Shown: piece after piece, positions 7,824 to 18,909 of the stretch
Numbering within the stretch: the first letter of the stretch is position 1
Layout of the letters: the number at the start of each line of letters is the position of its first letter
NCBI GenBank assembly: GCA_947632025.1
Contig: CANRNN010000010.1
Location: 1 to 60,678, forward strand
DNA: 60,678 nucleotides
DNA from: an uncultured Clostridia bacterium
GTDB taxonomy: Bacteria; Bacillota; Clostridia; Oscillospirales; Ruminococcaceae
Direction: 5' to 3'
Made by a program: the position numbers and the translations under genes
The notes under the pieces: generated by a model
The model's database searches: none
What the model saw: the letters and a program-made list of their open reading frames with translations, nothing else
What the model was told of the DNA's origin: nothing

Positions 7824-10800
7824 TTAATCTTCAGAGTCGCCTGAATCATTGTTCTTGAGGAGCTCTTCCTTGATCTTTGCGTCGAATGCGTCGTCGTCAA
7901 AGTCGCCGAAATCCTCGTCCCCATAATCCTCGTCCTCGTCGAATTCTTCGTCCTCGTCCTCATCAAAGCCGCCCGCTTCGTCGTCATCGTCCGACATAAT
8001 ATCGTCGTCATAATTCACGCCGAGAGAGCTGCCCTCAGATACCTCAAAGCCCGCGTTTGCGTAGTCCGCGTCGTCGTTGCGGAATTCGGCGTTGAAGCCG
8101 TGTCTGCGCATATCCGTATCATCATCGTCGTCATTCTTGAGGTCGACTTCCTCGCCCTTTTCGTCGAGGATCTTAATGTTAAGTCCCAGACCCTGAAGCT
8201 CGCTTATCATTACCTTGAACGATTCCGGAACTCCCGGCTTCGGCACAGGCTCGCCCTTGACGATAGCCTCGTATGTCTTTTGGCGTCCCATCAGGTCGTC
8301 CGATTTTACCGTAAGGATCTCCTGCAGCGTGTAAGCCGCGCCGTATGCTTCCAGCGCCCAGACTTCCATTTCACCGAAGCGCTGTCCGCCGAACTGTGCC
8401 TTACCGCCCAGAGGCTGCTGCGTTACCAAAGAGTACGGACCCGTCGAACGTGCGTGTATCTTATCGTCGACAAGGTGATGCAGCTTAAGGTAGTACATAT
8501 ATCCGACCGTAACGGGGGAATCGAATTTCTCACCCGTTCTTCCGTCGATAAGCTGCGTCTTGCAGTCGGAAGTCCACGGCAGTTTCGTAAAGTCAAGTCC
8601 TGCCGAATCCTCTCCCGCAAGCTCGCTGCGCTTCTCCCGCGCCTCGTCGTAAAGCGCCCTTATATCCTGCTCGTGAGCGCCGTCAAATACCGGAGTTGCG
8701 ATCTTCCAGCCCAGTGCCTTTGCGACATACCCCAGATGCACTTCAAGCACCTGTCCTATGTTCATACGCGAAGGAACGCCCAGCGGGTTCAGTACGATAT
8801 CCAGCGGAGTACCGTCCGGCAAAAACGGCATATCCTCCTGTTTCAAAATACGCGAAACAACGCCCTTGTTTCCGTGGCGGCCCGCCATTTTATCTCCGAC
8901 GGAGATCTTTCTCTTCTGCGCTATATAAACGCGGACTTTTTCGTTCACGCCTGCCGCGAGGTCGTCGGTGTTCTCGCGGTTGAATACCTTGACATCGACA
9001 ACTATTCCGCTCTCGCCGTGTGCCACTCTCAGTGAGTTGTCGCGCACTTCTCTTGCCTTTTCGCCGAATATCGCGCGCAGCAGTTTCTCCTCGGAGGTAG
9101 GCTCTGTTTCTCCCTTCGGAGTTACCTTACCCACAAGGATATCGCCCGAATGGACTTCCGCGCCTATGCGGATTATGCCGCGTTCGTCGAGATCCTGCCT
9201 TGCGTCGTCCGAGAGGTTCGGGATATCTCTTGTTATTTCTTCCGCGCCCAGTCTTGTGTCGCGGCATTCTATTTCGTATTCTTCAATATGGATAGAAGTA
9301 TAAACGTCGTTGTATACCAGCTTTTCGTTGATAAGGACAGCGTCCTCGTAGTTGTAGCCCTCCCATGTCATAAAGCCGATAAGCGCGTTCTTTCCGAGAG
9401 CTATCTCGCCCATTTTTGTTGCGGGACCGTCAGCGATAACGTCGCCCTTTTCAACGTGTTCTCCCACAGAAACTATCGGGCGCTGATTTATACAGTTGCC
9501 CTGGTTCGAGCGCTCAAACTTGATAAGGTCGTAAACGCGCTCTACGGGAGCGCCGTTCGCGTCGGGTTCGTCCTCTGTTATCACTATTTTTCCTGCGTCG
9601 GTAAATGTCACCGTACCCGCTTTTTTCGCGCATACCACAACTCCCGAATCGACAGCCGCCTTGTATTCCATACCCGTTCCGATAATAGGATTGTCCGTCA
9701 CCATAAGCGGCACAGCCTGACGCTGCATATTCGCTCCCATAAGAGCGCGGTTCGCGTCGTCGTTTTCGAGGAACGGTATCATCGCGGTAGCCACAGACAC
9801 CACCATTTTAGGTGAAACGTCCATAAAGTCTACCTTTTCGCGTTCGATTTCCAGTATAGCGTCGCGGCGGCGTGCGTTGACTCTCGGTCTTGCGAAGCAG
9901 CCGTTCTCATCGAGCGGCTCGTTTGCCTGTGCCACGACATAGTTATCCTCCATATCGGCGGTCATATATACCACCTCGTCGAGGACGCGCCCCGTCGCCT
10001 TGTCCACCTTGCGGTAAGGCGCTTCGATAAATCCGTAAACATTTATCTTCGCGAACGTCGCGAGATAGGAAATAAGTCCGATGTTAGGACCTTCAGGCGT
10101 TTCGATAGGACACATTCTTCCGTAGTGGGAGTAGTGTACGTCGCGCACTTCAAATCCCGCTCTGTCGCGTGAAAGTCCGCCCGGACCCAGCGACGACAGA
10201 CGGCGCTTGTGAGTAAGCTCCGCAAGCGGGTTGTTCTGATCCATAAACTGCGACAGCGGCGACGAGCCGAAAAATTCCTTTATAGCGGCTATTACCTGTT
10301 TCGGGTGAATAAACGCCGACGCGGTTATTTTCTCGCCGTCCGCGGTCTGTGCCATTTTCTCGCGTATAGTGCGTTCAAGCCTTGTAAAACCAATTCTGAA
10401 CTGATTCTGCAGCAGCTCTCCCACGCAGCGAATTCTTCTGTTTCCGAGATGGTCTATATCGTCGATATCGCCTATACCCTCGTTGAGGTTTATGAAATAT
10501 CCCACGATAGCGAAGATATCATCAAGCGTTATGTGCTTGGGGATAAGCTCGTCTGCGCGGCTTGCGATAAGCTCTTTCAGGCGCTCCTCGTCGCCGTCCG
10601 CTTCTTCCAGTATCTCTTTCAGTACGCCGAACTTTACGTTTTCGTTTATTCCGAGAGCTTCAACGTCCATATCTCCCGTATAGAGCTTTATGTCGACCAT
10701 GCCGTTTCCGACGATCTTCACCGTGCCCTCGCCCTCAGGCTTGTATACCGAAACCTCTGTCACGCCCGCGTTCTGTATCTCAAGTGCCTTTTCGCGGGTG

Positions 10801-11744
10801 ATAACGTCGCCGTCCACCGCCAGTATCTCTCCCGTAAGGGGTGCGGAAATTATCTCCGCGCACTTCTTTCCGTAAAGTCTGTCGGATATAGCCAGTTTCT
10901 TGTTGTATTTATAGCGACCGAATCTTGAAAGGTCGTATCTCTTCGCGTCGAAAAACAGGTTGTCGAGAGTAAGGCGCGCCGAATCCACCGTCGCGGGCTC
11001 TCCCGGACGGAGCTTTCTGTATACTTCCAGCAAAGCCTCTTCCTCGTTTTTCGTGTTGTCCTTGCCGCCGTCGATAGTAGCGGTAATGCGCGGATCATCG
11101 CCGAATTTCGAGAACAGATCCTCGTCCGAGGAAAGCCCCACCGCTCTCAGAAATGTCGTACACGGAAATTTTCTGTTCTTGTCTATACGCACATAAAATA
11201 CGTCCGAGCTGTCCATTTCAAGCTCCAGCCATGCGCCTCTGTTAGGAATGACCGTAGCCTTGAAAAGCTTTTTACCGGTTTTATCGTAATCGAAGCCGTA
11301 GTAAACTCCCGGCGAGCGCACCAGCTGTGAAACCACGACGCGCTCCGACCCGTTTATCACGAACGTGCCGCTTTCCGTCATAAGCGGCATATCGCCCAGA
11401 TAAATATCGTGTTCTGTGCTGACCTCGCCCGTTTCCTTGTTCAGGAGGGCGGCGGTCACTTTTATCGGTGCTGAGTAGGTAGCGTCATGCTCCTTGCTTT
11501 GCTCTATCGTGTACTTCTGATGTTCGTAATCAAGCTCGTAATCAAGGAAAGACAGCTCGTACTTGCCGTTCATATCGACGATCGGAGATACTTCCTTAAA
11601 AACTTCCTTGATTCCTTCCGAAAGAAACCAGTTGTACGAGTCCGTCTGGATACCGATGAGGTTCGGCATATCTATTACCTCATTGATCTTCGAGAAACTC
11701 TGTCTGGTGGTTCTTCCCAGCTGTACAGACTTTGTGTTCACCAT
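7824..11744 (-). CDS. rpoB: DNA-directed RNA polymerase subunit beta
   Basis: 1306 residues. The rifampicin region ([20 protein letters not shown], then [20 protein letters not shown]) and the C-terminal clamp motifs ([21 protein letters not shown]) are intact. GGAGTG precedes the ATG. Past the conserved end there is a strongly acidic extension of roughly 100 residues rich in Asp and Glu. The gene leads the rpoB-rpoC operon from its own promoter. The genes usually found upstream (rplJ-rplL) are absent: a divergent ABC transporter lies there instead. Confidence 0.98.
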   Translation of the reverse strand: MVNTKSVQLGRTTRQSFSKINEVIDMPNLIGIQTDSYNWFLSEGIKEVFKEVSPIVDMNGKYELSFLDYELDYEHQKYTIEQSKEHDATYSAPIKVTAALLNKETGEVSTEHDIYLGDMPLMTESGTFVINGSERVVVSQLVRSPGVYYGFDYDKTGKKLFKATVIPNRGAWLELEMDSSDVFYVRIDKNRKFPCTTFLRAVGLSSDEDLFSKFGDDPRITATIDGGKDNTKNEEEALLEVYRKLRPGEPATVDSARLTLDNLFFDAKRYDLSRFGRYKYNKKLAISDRLYGKKCAEIISAPLTGEILAVDGDVITREKALEIQNAGVTEVSVYKPEGEGTVKIVGNGMVDIKLYTGDMDVEALGINENVKFGVLKEILEEADGDEERLKELIASRADELIPKHITLDDIFAIVGYFINLNEGIGDIDDIDHLGNRRIRCVGELLQNQFRIGFTRLERTIREKMAQTADGEKITASAFIHPKQVIAAIKEFFGSSPLSQFMDQNNPLAELTHKRRLSSLGPGGLSRDRAGFEVRDVHYSHYGRMCPIETPEGPNIGLISYLATFAKINVYGFIEAPYRKVDKATGRVLDEVVYMTADMEDNYVVAQANEPLDENGCFARPRVNARRRDAILEIEREKVDFMDVSPKMVVSVATAMIPFLENDDANRALMGANMQRQAVPLMVTDNPIIGTGMEYKAAVDSGVVVCAKKAGTVTFTDAGKIVITEDEPDANGAPVERVYDLIKFERSNQGNCINQRPIVSVGEHVEKGDVIADGPATKMGEIALGKNALIGFMTWEGYNYEDAVLINEKLVYNDVYTSIHIEEYEIECRDTRLGAEEITRDIPNLSDDARQDLDERGIIRIGAEVHSGDILVGKVTPKGETEPTSEEKLLRAIFGEKAREVRDNSLRVAHGESGIVVDVKVFNRENTDDLAAGVNEKVRVYIAQKRKISVGDKMAGRHGNKGVVSRILKQEDMPFLPDGTPLDIVLNPLGVPSRMNIGQVLEVHLGYVAKALGWKIATPVFDGAHEQDIRALYDEAREKRSELAGEDSAGLDFTKLPWTSDCKTQLIDGRTGEKFDSPVTVGYMYYLKLHHLVDDKIHARSTGPYSLVTQQPLGGKAQFGGQRFGEMEVWALEAYGAAYTLQEILTVKSDDLMGRQKTYEAIVKGEPVPKPGVPESFKVMISELQGLGLNIKILDEKGEEVDLKNDDDDDTDMRRHGFNAEFRNDDADYANAGFEVSEGSSLGVNYDDDIMSDDDDEAGGFDEDEDEEFDEDEDYGDEDFGDFDDDAFDAKIKEELLKNNDSGDSED

Positions 11745-11824
11745 CGGCTAAAATCACTCCTTAATATATATGACCACGGATTTTAGGGCATAGTTCACCC
11801 TTATTCATTATGATACATTTTAAT

Positions 11825-11853
11825 ATTATATCACATTTCCCTGTTTTTGTCAA
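11825..11853 (-). promoter_or_regulatory. rpoBC promoter
   Basis: Minus strand TTGACA (11848-11853), 17 bp ending TGA, TATAAT (11825-11830): perfect boxes plus the TGn extension. The leader to rpoB is about 75 nt. Confidence 0.85.
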
Positions 11854-11946
11854 GAGGGTTTTTACAATTTTTCCTGAGTTTTTTATAATTTCCCGCCATG
11901 TGTTTTTTTCTGCTTTGAATTTAAGCGGAAAAAATCGGATACCCCC

Positions 11947-11975
11947 TTGACAAAGAAGAGCAAGTGTGTTATACT
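11947..11975 (+). promoter_or_regulatory. promoter of the NatAB-like exporter
   Basis: TTGACA (11947-11952), 17 bp ending TGT, TATACT (11970-11975); divergent from the rpoBC promoter. Confidence 0.8.
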
Positions 11976-12021
11976 GTATATATCCAATATAAACAGTTAA
12001 ACCCCGAAAGGAGTGTTGAAT

Positions 12022-12924
12022 TTGGGATTATCTGTAAATAATATTACCAAAAAATTCGGAGATTATACCGCTGTAGACGAGCTTTCGTTCGAGCTGAGTT
12101 CGAGAGGCGTTTTCGCTCTTCTCGGAACGAACGGCGCAGGCAAGACTACTTCCATCAGAATAATTCTCGGAATGCTTTCCGCCGAAAGCGGCGAAGTCCT
12201 GTGGGACGGAAAGCCCTTTCTCGCCGCGGAAAGACCCGTCGGATACCTCGCCGAGGAACGCGGTCTTTACCCGAAAATACGCGTTATAGAGCAGCTTCTT
12301 TACTTCTGTACCCTTAAAGGAATGAAGCGCGCCGACGCGATGAAGTCGCTCGATTATTGGTTCGACAGACTTTCCGTTTCGGAGCATAAAAACAAGCGCG
12401 CCGACCAGCTCTCGAAAGGAAATCAGCAGAAGATACAGCTCATAGCTGCCCTTGCTCCCGATCCGGAGCTTCTTATCCTCGACGAGCCTCTTTCCGGTCT
12501 TGACCCCGTAAATGCCGAGCTTTTCAAAAGCGTTATCCGCGAGGAGATCAAAAAGGATAAGTTTATCATAATGTCCTCCCATCAGATGACCACAATCGAG
12601 GAGTTCTGCCGTGACATTGTTATCCTCAATAAAGGAAAAACCGTTCTCAAGGGCAATCTCAACGAAATAAAAAAATCCCACGGACGTGTCAAGCTCACCG
12701 TAAAAACCGAGGGTGATATTTCAAAAATGGCTTCCGAGTGCGGACTTTCGGTCGCGGAAGAAACCCCCAACGGTTCTTCGTTCAACGTCCGCAGCGAGGA
12801 GCAGGCTCATAAACTCCTGAATATGATAATAGCCGCGAAAATACCGCTCATACGCTACGAGCTTCGCGAGCCGTCGCTTCAGGAATTATTCATAGAAAGT
12901 GTAGGTGCGGAAAATGAGAACTAA
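12022..12924 (+). CDS. natA: ABC transporter ATP-binding protein, NatA-like
   Basis: 300 residues from the TTG at 12022, chosen because AAAGGAG (12007-12013) is then 8 bases away; an in-frame GTG at 12013 overlaps that site. Walker A is LGTNGAGKTT, the ABC signature LSKGNQQK, Walker B LLILDEPLSGLD. The C-terminal 90 residues form the regulatory extension common in ABC-2 type ATPases. It overlaps the permease gene by 11 bases. By family resemblance to NatA it would energise export of sodium or a small toxic compound; the substrate cannot be read from sequence. Confidence 0.9.
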   Translation: MGLSVNNITKKFGDYTAVDELSFELSSRGVFALLGTNGAGKTTSIRIILGMLSAESGEVLWDGKPFLAAERPVGYLAEERGLYPKIRVIEQLLYFCTLKGMKRADAMKSLDYWFDRLSVSEHKNKRADQLSKGNQQKIQLIAALAPDPELLILDEPLSGLDPVNAELFKSVIREEIKKDKFIIMSSHQMTTIEEFCRDIVILNKGKTVLKGNLNEIKKSHGRVKLTVKTEGDISKMASECGLSVAEETPNGSSFNVRSEEQAHKLLNMIIAAKIPLIRYELREPSLQELFIESVGAENEN

Positions 12925-14338
12925 AGGCTGGCAGCAGATCTTCAGATTCACATTCGTTCAGCATATCAAAACTAAATCCTTTATAATAGGTACGATAATA
13001 ATGTGCGTGTTTGTCGCGGCGGTCGCGGTGCTGTCAAACATTCTCCCCGCTGTCCTCTCGGATAGGGATAACGATCCCTCCGGCGGAAGTGCCGTCGTTT
13101 CTCCCGAATTCGACAGAATAGTCATTTACGACGACGGACAGATCCTTGAAGACGAGGATTATTCTCTTATAGAAAGCCTTGCGGGAAAAACCGAACTCCC
13201 CTCCGTATCCGCAGATGATACCGAAAAGGAGCTTCTCAATACCGAAAAAGCCCTTGCAGTGACCCATATAACCGCTCAGACCGATGATGAAGGAACGGTA
13301 ATAGGGTATTCCGTGCAGACAAAATATTCGGCTGCCGCAGGAAGCGACGCTGCCGATTACCTGAACAGTATCCTGACCCAAACCATAGAGCGCCGCAATT
13401 TAATAAACCTCGGAGTACCCTCCGAGGATTACGAAAAAACACAGATCAGCATTTACTCAACACGCGTCGAAGCAGGCAAGGACGAGTTAAGCTTCGTCAA
13501 GAGCGCGATGAATTATTTCGTTCCGATAGTGGTGTCGCTTGTGCTGTTTATTTTCATTTACACCTACGGAACTCTGGTCGCTCAGTCCATAGCGAACGAA
13601 AAAACGGGACGTGTTATGGAGCTTCTGCTCACTTCCGTCCGTCCCCTTGCGGTGGTCGTCGGAAAGGTTCTCGCAATGGGACTTGTAAGCTTCGGTCAGT
13701 TTGCCTTTCTCGGAATCGTGGGAGCCGCCGCGTTCGCCATATCCGCGCCGTTCGGCTGGATGAAAACAGCCATGTCCGGTACAGGCGCCGCGTCATTCGG
13801 CGAGCTTTCAAGCCTTGTTTCGGCAGGCGCTCTTGCTGAAGACCAGTCCGAGCTTGGCGAATTCGTAAACGAGCTTTCAAGCGCCTTTTCAGTCGGCAAT
13901 ATTCTCCTTATAATTCTTGTATTTGTCCTCGGATTTTTGTTTTTCGCGCTTCTTGCGGCTCTTGTCGGAGCGTCCGTTTCCAGGACCGAGGATCTCCAGC
14001 AGGCGATGCAGCCGTATGCCCTTACAGGAGTCCTCGGAATGTATCTCGCATATTCTCCCGTTATCTTCAATGCGGGTTCTCTGGATACCGGAGAAGCGGT
14101 GACAAATCCCGTCCAGATATTCAGCTATTATTTCCCCATAAGTTCGCCTTTTGCCCTTCCTTCGGCAATAATGCTCGGAACGCTTTCGCCGCTTGAAATA
14201 ACCTTTGCTGTGGTCATTCTTGCTGTCGCCGTGATTCTTGCCGCTGTCATAGTCAGCAAGGTCTATGAAGCTATAATCCTCCACAACGGCAGCCGCCTTA
14301 AAATAAGCGATATTATAAAACTCGCGGTCCGCAAATAA
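12914..14338 (+). CDS. natB: ABC-2 type permease, NatB-like
   Basis: 474 residues from the ATG at 12914 (AGGTG upstream; an in-frame GTG at 12905 is less likely). One hydrophobic helix near the N-terminus is followed by an extracytoplasmic region of about 150 residues, then five or more membrane helices beginning FVPIVVSLVLFIFIYTYG, with the conserved ANEKTGRVMELLLTSVRP segment of the NatB/YhaP group. It partners the overlapping ATPase. It ends 9 bases from the convergent hybrid kinase gene, with no obvious terminator between them. Confidence 0.88.
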   Translation: MRTKGWQQIFRFTFVQHIKTKSFIIGTIIMCVFVAAVAVLSNILPAVLSDRDNDPSGGSAVVSPEFDRIVIYDDGQILEDEDYSLIESLAGKTELPSVSADDTEKELLNTEKALAVTHITAQTDDEGTVIGYSVQTKYSAAAGSDAADYLNSILTQTIERRNLINLGVPSEDYEKTQISIYSTRVEAGKDELSFVKSAMNYFVPIVVSLVLFIFIYTYGTLVAQSIANEKTGRVMELLLTSVRPLAVVVGKVLAMGLVSFGQFAFLGIVGAAAFAISAPFGWMKTAMSGTGAASFGELSSLVSAGALAEDQSELGEFVNELSSAFSVGNILLIILVFVLGFLFFALLAALVGASVSRTEDLQQAMQPYALTGVLGMYLAYSPVIFNAGSLDTGEAVTNPVQIFSYYFPISSPFALPSAIMLGTLSPLEITFAVVILAVAVILAAVIVSKVYEAIILHNGSRLKISDIIKLAVRK

Positions 14339-14347
14339 TTTCTTCGG

Positions 14348-17300
14348 TCATTGTTGTTTCCCGAAAACATCACAAAGAAGCGAAAGCGTTTTCTCTATGT
14401 CTATCGGCTTTGCAAGATGCCCGTTCATTCCTGCCTGCAAAGCCCGCGCGCGGTCCTCCTCGAAGGCGTTCGCGGTCATAGCTATTATCGGAATCTCCGA
14501 ATACTGCGGGTCGCCCATAGAGCGTATTGCGCGTGTTGCCGCGTATCCGTCCATTATCGGCATCTGTATGTCCATAAGTATCAGATCGTAGTATCCGCGC
14601 TCGGATTTATCCAGCATCTCGCAGGCTTGTTGACCGTTCTCGGCACATTCCACAAGGAATCCCGCTTCGGTAAGCAGTTCCGCGGCAATTTCTCGGTTAA
14701 GCTCGTTGTCCTCCGCCAGCAGTATGCGCTTTCCCTTGAAAATATTTTCGTCACTCGCCGGGGTCTTTTCCTCGGCGTGTTTTTCTTCCGCAGAACGTTC
14801 TTCGGAAGAACGTCCCAGACTTTTTTCAAGGGCACGGTGAAGATCCGACGCGAAAAGCGGCTTGCTTATAAATCCCGTAACGCCCGCGCCCCGTGCTTCC
14901 TTTTCAATATCCGTCCAGTCATAAGCCGACATAAGTATTATCGGAGATTCGTGTCCGACTATTTTTCGTATCTTGCGCACGGTTTCAATGCCGCTAAGTT
15001 CCGGCATTGACCAGTCGACGATGTACACTTCAAACGGGTCGTTCATATCCACAGCTTCCGAAGTACGCACCAGAGCCTCTTTGCCCGAAGTTGTCCATTC
15101 CGCTCTCATTCCCACGCATCTAAGCATCTTGGAAACGCTCTGACAGCACACCATATCGTCGTCTATGACCAGCCCCCTGAATCCTTTCAGCTCCGCTATA
15201 GGCGACATATCATTATGCGCCGGCGACAGCTTCAGTTTCAGCACTACGGTAAACGTCGTTCCCTTGTCCGGTTCACTTTCGACGCTTATCGTGCCGCCCA
15301 TCATATCCACTATATTTTTGGTTATCGCCATACCCAGTCCCGTACCCTGTATACCGCTTACGGTCGAGGTCTGTTCTCTCGTGAACGGGTCAAAGACCGT
15401 TTCCAGAAACTCCGGACTCATACCTATGCCCGTGTCGCTTACCTTAAATTCAAACACCCCCCGTTCCGGCGAATCGGCAGGCTTCTGCGTCACGCGCAAA
15501 GCCACCGTTCCTCCCGCCGGAGTATATTTTATGGCGTTCGATGTAAGATTCAGCAGTATCTGATTAAGTCTGAGTTTGTCGCAGAAAATTTCCTCATTGG
15601 TAACATCTACCGTGTCGATAAACAGTTCCATTCTCTTCGCGTGAATATCCGATTGAATAATATTCCGCAGTCCCTGCAGGATATCCGCCAGATTTTCCGG
15701 ACGTTCGTTTATCGTGACCTTTCCCGATTCTATTCTGCTCATATCCAGAACGTCGTTTATAAGCGACAGAAGATGATTTGACGCCTGTGCTATTTTAGTG
15801 AGATAATCCTGCGCTCTCTCCCTGTCGTCGAGATGCGTCGTGGCAAGCGCCGTATATCCGATAATAGCGTTCATCGGCGTGCGTATATCGTGCGACATAT
15901 TGTTGAGGAACGTTGTTTTCGCACGGCTTGCCGCGTCTGCCGCGTTCAGCGCACGGGTAAGCTCTTCGGTCTTGTTTTCAAGCTCTCCCGTAGCGTCGGC
16001 AATTTTTTTCTTCAAAAACAGTTGATTTTTTGTGCGGATTATCAGCATTGCGACAGCGAACAGCAGCAGCAAAACAACTATTACCGCCACAATGCTGTAA
16101 ATAGGATTTTGATACAAAAACGCGACAAGGCTGTTTTCGTTCTCAAAACCCTCGTCTATTTCGCGTGATATTAACATATCGATCCGGGCGTCAGACACGC
16201 TGTCCGCGCCCTTGTCCAGCAGCGACAGCAGATACCGCCCGCCCGCGACGTCCTCACCGACGGCATAGGACATAGAAGTTTCTCCGAAAACGACCGCCGA
16301 AAGCCTGTTGCGAACATCCTGCCTGACATAACGCTCCGCGGCGTAGGAATAAAGTATCACCGCGTCCTCGCTGCCGTTAAGGACAGCGTTTACACATTCC
16401 TGCGAGGTTTTGTATCTTGTCACCGCGTCGGCGGAAAATCTGCTTGAAATATAGTTGTCAATAGCGTCGGAGCGTTCCATTGCCGCGAGAGTTTCCGTGT
16501 TTCCCGTAAAACTCGTCAGAGAGAGCCTTGCAAAATTCGTGTGAAAATACGGAACGGTTATTTTATAGCCCTCTTCCTCCGCGAGATAATAATCCCCCGC
16601 GAAATCAAGCACCACGTCCGCCGCGCTCTCCGAACGCAAAACATAATATTCGTTTCTGTCCTTTACGGGAATATATTCGTATTTCAGTCCTAGATTATTC
16701 GCCACCTCGTCAAAGATAGCGGGAAGAATCCCGCGGGCTTTTCCGTCCTTGAAATAGCAGTACGGCGCGCGGTCGGGATTTATCAGCAGCCGCAGAGTTT
16801 TTCCGGAATCCTGCAGATCTTCCAGAAACGCGCGTTCTCCCGCGTTCATAATTATCGCGCCGGAGCTGTCAGTCGCATAATATTCCTCGTGCAGCTCGTC
16901 GCGCCAGTTTGGGTCGTGGGAATCCATTTCGTTTATCGCGTCGTTTATTCTGCGCATAAGAGCGGAGTTATTCTTGTTTGTGCAGATGTAAAACGGGCTT
17001 GCATCGAAAGACTCCAAAAGCCATTCGTTGTCAAGAAGCCGCAGACTTCCCGTCAGAGCCGCGTCTACCTCTCCCGCCTGCAAAGCCGCGCAGAGCTTGT
17101 CCTGATCGGGGAAATACACGGGTGTAAAATTGAAGGAATGTTCCTGCGCGAAACGCTCGAAATTCGCGTTTTTCGAGTTTCCCGTCATAAGCCCGACTTT
17201 AATGCCGTTGTATGTGGAAAAATCGCCTTTTACAATGTCGCGGTTTCCCGCTTTTACGGTAAGGATCGTGGAATTCTCACCGATCGGTCGGTCGGAAAAA

Positions 17301-17632
17301 AGGAAATCATTTTCCCGTTCTTCGGTTTTTGAAACGGAAGTCACAATGTCCACTTCTCCGTTTTTAAGCATTTCCAGAGCCTCGGCGTAAGACTTGTCGT
17401 AGCCGACATATTCATAAGACCAGCCTCCGTGTATCGCCAGCCTTTGCAGGAATTCATAGCCGTAGCCGCTTCTCCTGCCGTTTTCGGCAATTGTATGATA
17501 CCCCGAAAACGCGAAAAAACCTACTTTCAGTACCTCGGTTTCCTCGCTTGCGTCAACGGCTTTTGCGCCAAGACAGAAGGGGAGAAGTATGACCGCGGCA
17601 AGTGCGGCGCATAATACGCGAAAGTTTTTCAT
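14348..17632 (-). CDS. hybrid sensor histidine kinase with two periplasmic solute-binding domains (BvgS/EvgS-like)
   Basis: 1094 residues. Order: signal peptide (1-25), two type 3 solute-binding (Venus flytrap) domains (about 30-260 and 265-505), one membrane helix (511-532), coiled coil, HisKA with phospho-acceptor His581 in NNMSHDIRTPMN, HATPase with DTGIGM and GTGLGM, then two receiver domains with Asp873 (IVDWSMPE) and Asp1021 (LMDIQMPIMDG). No HPt domain follows, so an external HPt or direct transfer would be needed. AGGA precedes the ATG. The flytraps suggest sensing of an amino acid or similar small molecule. No response regulator gene is adjacent; the convergent NatAB exporter could be a target but nothing shows it. 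Confidence 0.93.
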   Translation of the reverse strand: MKNFRVLCAALAAVILLPFCLGAKAVDASEETEVLKVGFFAFSGYHTIAENGRRSGYGYEFLQRLAIHGGWSYEYVGYDKSYAEALEMLKNGEVDIVTSVSKTEERENDFLFSDRPIGENSTILTVKAGNRDIVKGDFSTYNGIKVGLMTGNSKNANFERFAQEHSFNFTPVYFPDQDKLCAALQAGEVDAALTGSLRLLDNEWLLESFDASPFYICTNKNNSALMRRINDAINEMDSHDPNWRDELHEEYYATDSSGAIIMNAGERAFLEDLQDSGKTLRLLINPDRAPYCYFKDGKARGILPAIFDEVANNLGLKYEYIPVKDRNEYYVLRSESAADVVLDFAGDYYLAEEEGYKITVPYFHTNFARLSLTSFTGNTETLAAMERSDAIDNYISSRFSADAVTRYKTSQECVNAVLNGSEDAVILYSYAAERYVRQDVRNRLSAVVFGETSMSYAVGEDVAGGRYLLSLLDKGADSVSDARIDMLISREIDEGFENENSLVAFLYQNPIYSIVAVIVVLLLLFAVAMLIIRTKNQLFLKKKIADATGELENKTEELTRALNAADAASRAKTTFLNNMSHDIRTPMNAIIGYTALATTHLDDRERAQDYLTKIAQASNHLLSLINDVLDMSRIESGKVTINERPENLADILQGLRNIIQSDIHAKRMELFIDTVDVTNEEIFCDKLRLNQILLNLTSNAIKYTPAGGTVALRVTQKPADSPERGVFEFKVSDTGIGMSPEFLETVFDPFTREQTSTVSGIQGTGLGMAITKNIVDMMGGTISVESEPDKGTTFTVVLKLKLSPAHNDMSPIAELKGFRGLVIDDDMVCCQSVSKMLRCVGMRAEWTTSGKEALVRTSEAVDMNDPFEVYIVDWSMPELSGIETVRKIRKIVGHESPIILMSAYDWTDIEKEARGAGVTGFISKPLFASDLHRALEKSLGRSSEERSAEEKHAEEKTPASDENIFKGKRILLAEDNELNREIAAELLTEAGFLVECAENGQQACEMLDKSERGYYDLILMDIQMPIMDGYAATRAIRSMGDPQYSEIPIIAMTANAFEEDRARALQAGMNGHLAKPIDIEKTLSLLCDVFGKQQ

Positions 17633-17662
17633 AAGTAAATTTCCTCACAGATTCATATTCAA

Positions 17663-17692
17663 CAAAAATCTGCCGCGGGCGGCAGATTTTTA
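17663..17692 (-). terminator. terminator after the thioesterase gene
   Basis: The stem AAAATCTGCCGC/GCGGCAGATTTTT around 17665-17690 sits directly after the minus-strand stop at 17693 and ends in a T run. Confidence 0.8.
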
Positions 17693-18121
17693 TTATTGAC
17701 CTGCTTCTTTCTCAACAGCATTGTAAAGATCCGGCAGGACCTTTCTGACATTCAGCGGCTTGAAGCTTTTCGAGTCTACGAACGCGTGCGAGCTTGTTCC
17801 TGTCGCAAGTATCTCGTCCTCGCCGTCCCTGCGAAGTTCGTATTCAAATTCTATCCTTGCGGGAGTAAGGCGCGTCACCCTTGTTGTTATCCGAAGCCTG
17901 TCGTCATATTTTGCGGGAAGTTTGTACCTGCACGAAATTCCCGTCACAGGCAGCATCACTCCGTCCTTTTCCATTTCCGCATAAGACAGCCCCAGCGATT
18001 TTATATAATCCGTCCTCGCTATTTCAAACCACACCGGATACACCGCGTGATGTACCACACCCATACAGTCGGTTTCAGCGTAGCGGACCGTAATGACCGT
18101 TCCGTCGAACAAAACAAACAC
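17693..18121 (-). CDS. acyl-CoA thioesterase, YbgC/FadM-like hot-dog fold
   Basis: About 142 residues. The 4HBT signature is clear: RYAETDCMGVVHHAVYPVWF with the catalytic-type Asp in ETD-x-MGVVHH, followed by the Ala-Arg helix. Proteins of this group hydrolyse acyl-CoA or acyl-carrier thioesters in the cytoplasm. The start is uncertain: GTG at 18121 directly follows the ribosome site GAGGGG, while TTG at 18112 has a better 8-base gap. It lies 3 bases after the dehydrogenase gene and is surely co-transcribed with it. Confidence 0.85.
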   Translation of the reverse strand: MFVLFDGTVITVRYAETDCMGVVHHAVYPVWFEIARTDYIKSLGLSYAEMEKDGVMLPVTGISCRYKLPAKYDDRLRITTRVTRLTPARIEFEYELRRDGEDEILATGTSSHAFVDSKSFKPLNVRKVLPDLYNAVEKEAGQ

Positions 18122-18124
18122 CCC

Positions 18125-18889
18125 TCACTTTTTTCTGCGCGACTGGAACAGCCCCGCGCAGAACGCAAGCACCCTGTCCGGTACCAGTTTTGCTCCCGCA
18201 AGCATCGCTTTCACGGCGCAGTTTTCCGTGATGATCAGTTCTCCGCCGAACATTTCCCGCACCGCGTGTTCCGCCAGTTTTTCGCTTGAAACAGGACGGC
18301 TCAGAAACCTCACATTCGCCCTCTCGCCGAATTCCGTCGCAACAGGACCCGGACACAGCGCCGAAACGTGAACATTTGACCTCTGCGCCCTCAGCTCCTC
18401 CGCCACCGCCTGCGTCATTCTCAGGACATACGCCTTTGACGCGTAATAGCTCGAAAACCACGGTCCCGGAATAAATCCCGCCAGCGACGACGTATTCATA
18501 ATATACCCGAATCCGCGCTCCTTAAAATCCCTCAGAAACAGCTTGAATAAAATATGCATAGCTCGTATATTCACCGACAGCATATCAAGCTCGCTCTCCA
18601 GAGAGCTTTCTGTAAATTCGCCGAAGACCCCGAACCCCGCGTTGTTTATCAAAATATCCACACGGTATTTTTTCACGGCTTCATACAGCTTAAAGACCTG
18701 TTTTTCCTTGGACAGATCCGCCGAAATACACAGCACTTTCACGCCGTATTTTTTCGTAAGCTCGCTCTTAAGCTCCGAAAGCCTGTCGCGACGTCTTGCC
18801 GTGATAATGACGTTCACCCCGTGTTTTGCCAGACTTCTGGCGATATCACGTCCTATACCGGAGCTAGCCCCTGTTACCAATGCAACCAT
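18125..18889 (-). CDS. short-chain dehydrogenase/reductase (SDR family)
   Basis: 254 residues. N-terminal NAD(P) motif TGASSGIGRDIA (residues 6-17), NNAG near 86-89, catalytic Ser in NTSSLAG and YYASK (Tyr-x-x-x-Lys), the classical SDR set. The family resemblance is to DltE/YqjQ-type oxidoreductases of unknown substrate. GAGGG lies 7 bases before the ATG. It is the first gene of a two-gene unit with a thioesterase, and its upstream region is made of MITE-like repeats. Confidence 0.92.
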   Translation of the reverse strand: MVALVTGASSGIGRDIARSLAKHGVNVIITARRRDRLSELKSELTKKYGVKVLCISADLSKEKQVFKLYEAVKKYRVDILINNAGFGVFGEFTESSLESELDMLSVNIRAMHILFKLFLRDFKERGFGYIMNTSSLAGFIPGPWFSSYYASKAYVLRMTQAVAEELRAQRSNVHVSALCPGPVATEFGERANVRFLSRPVSSEKLAEHAVREMFGGELIITENCAVKAMLAGAKLVPDRVLAFCAGLFQSRRKK

Positions 18890-18909
18890 ATCTAACCCTC
18901 TTTTTTATG

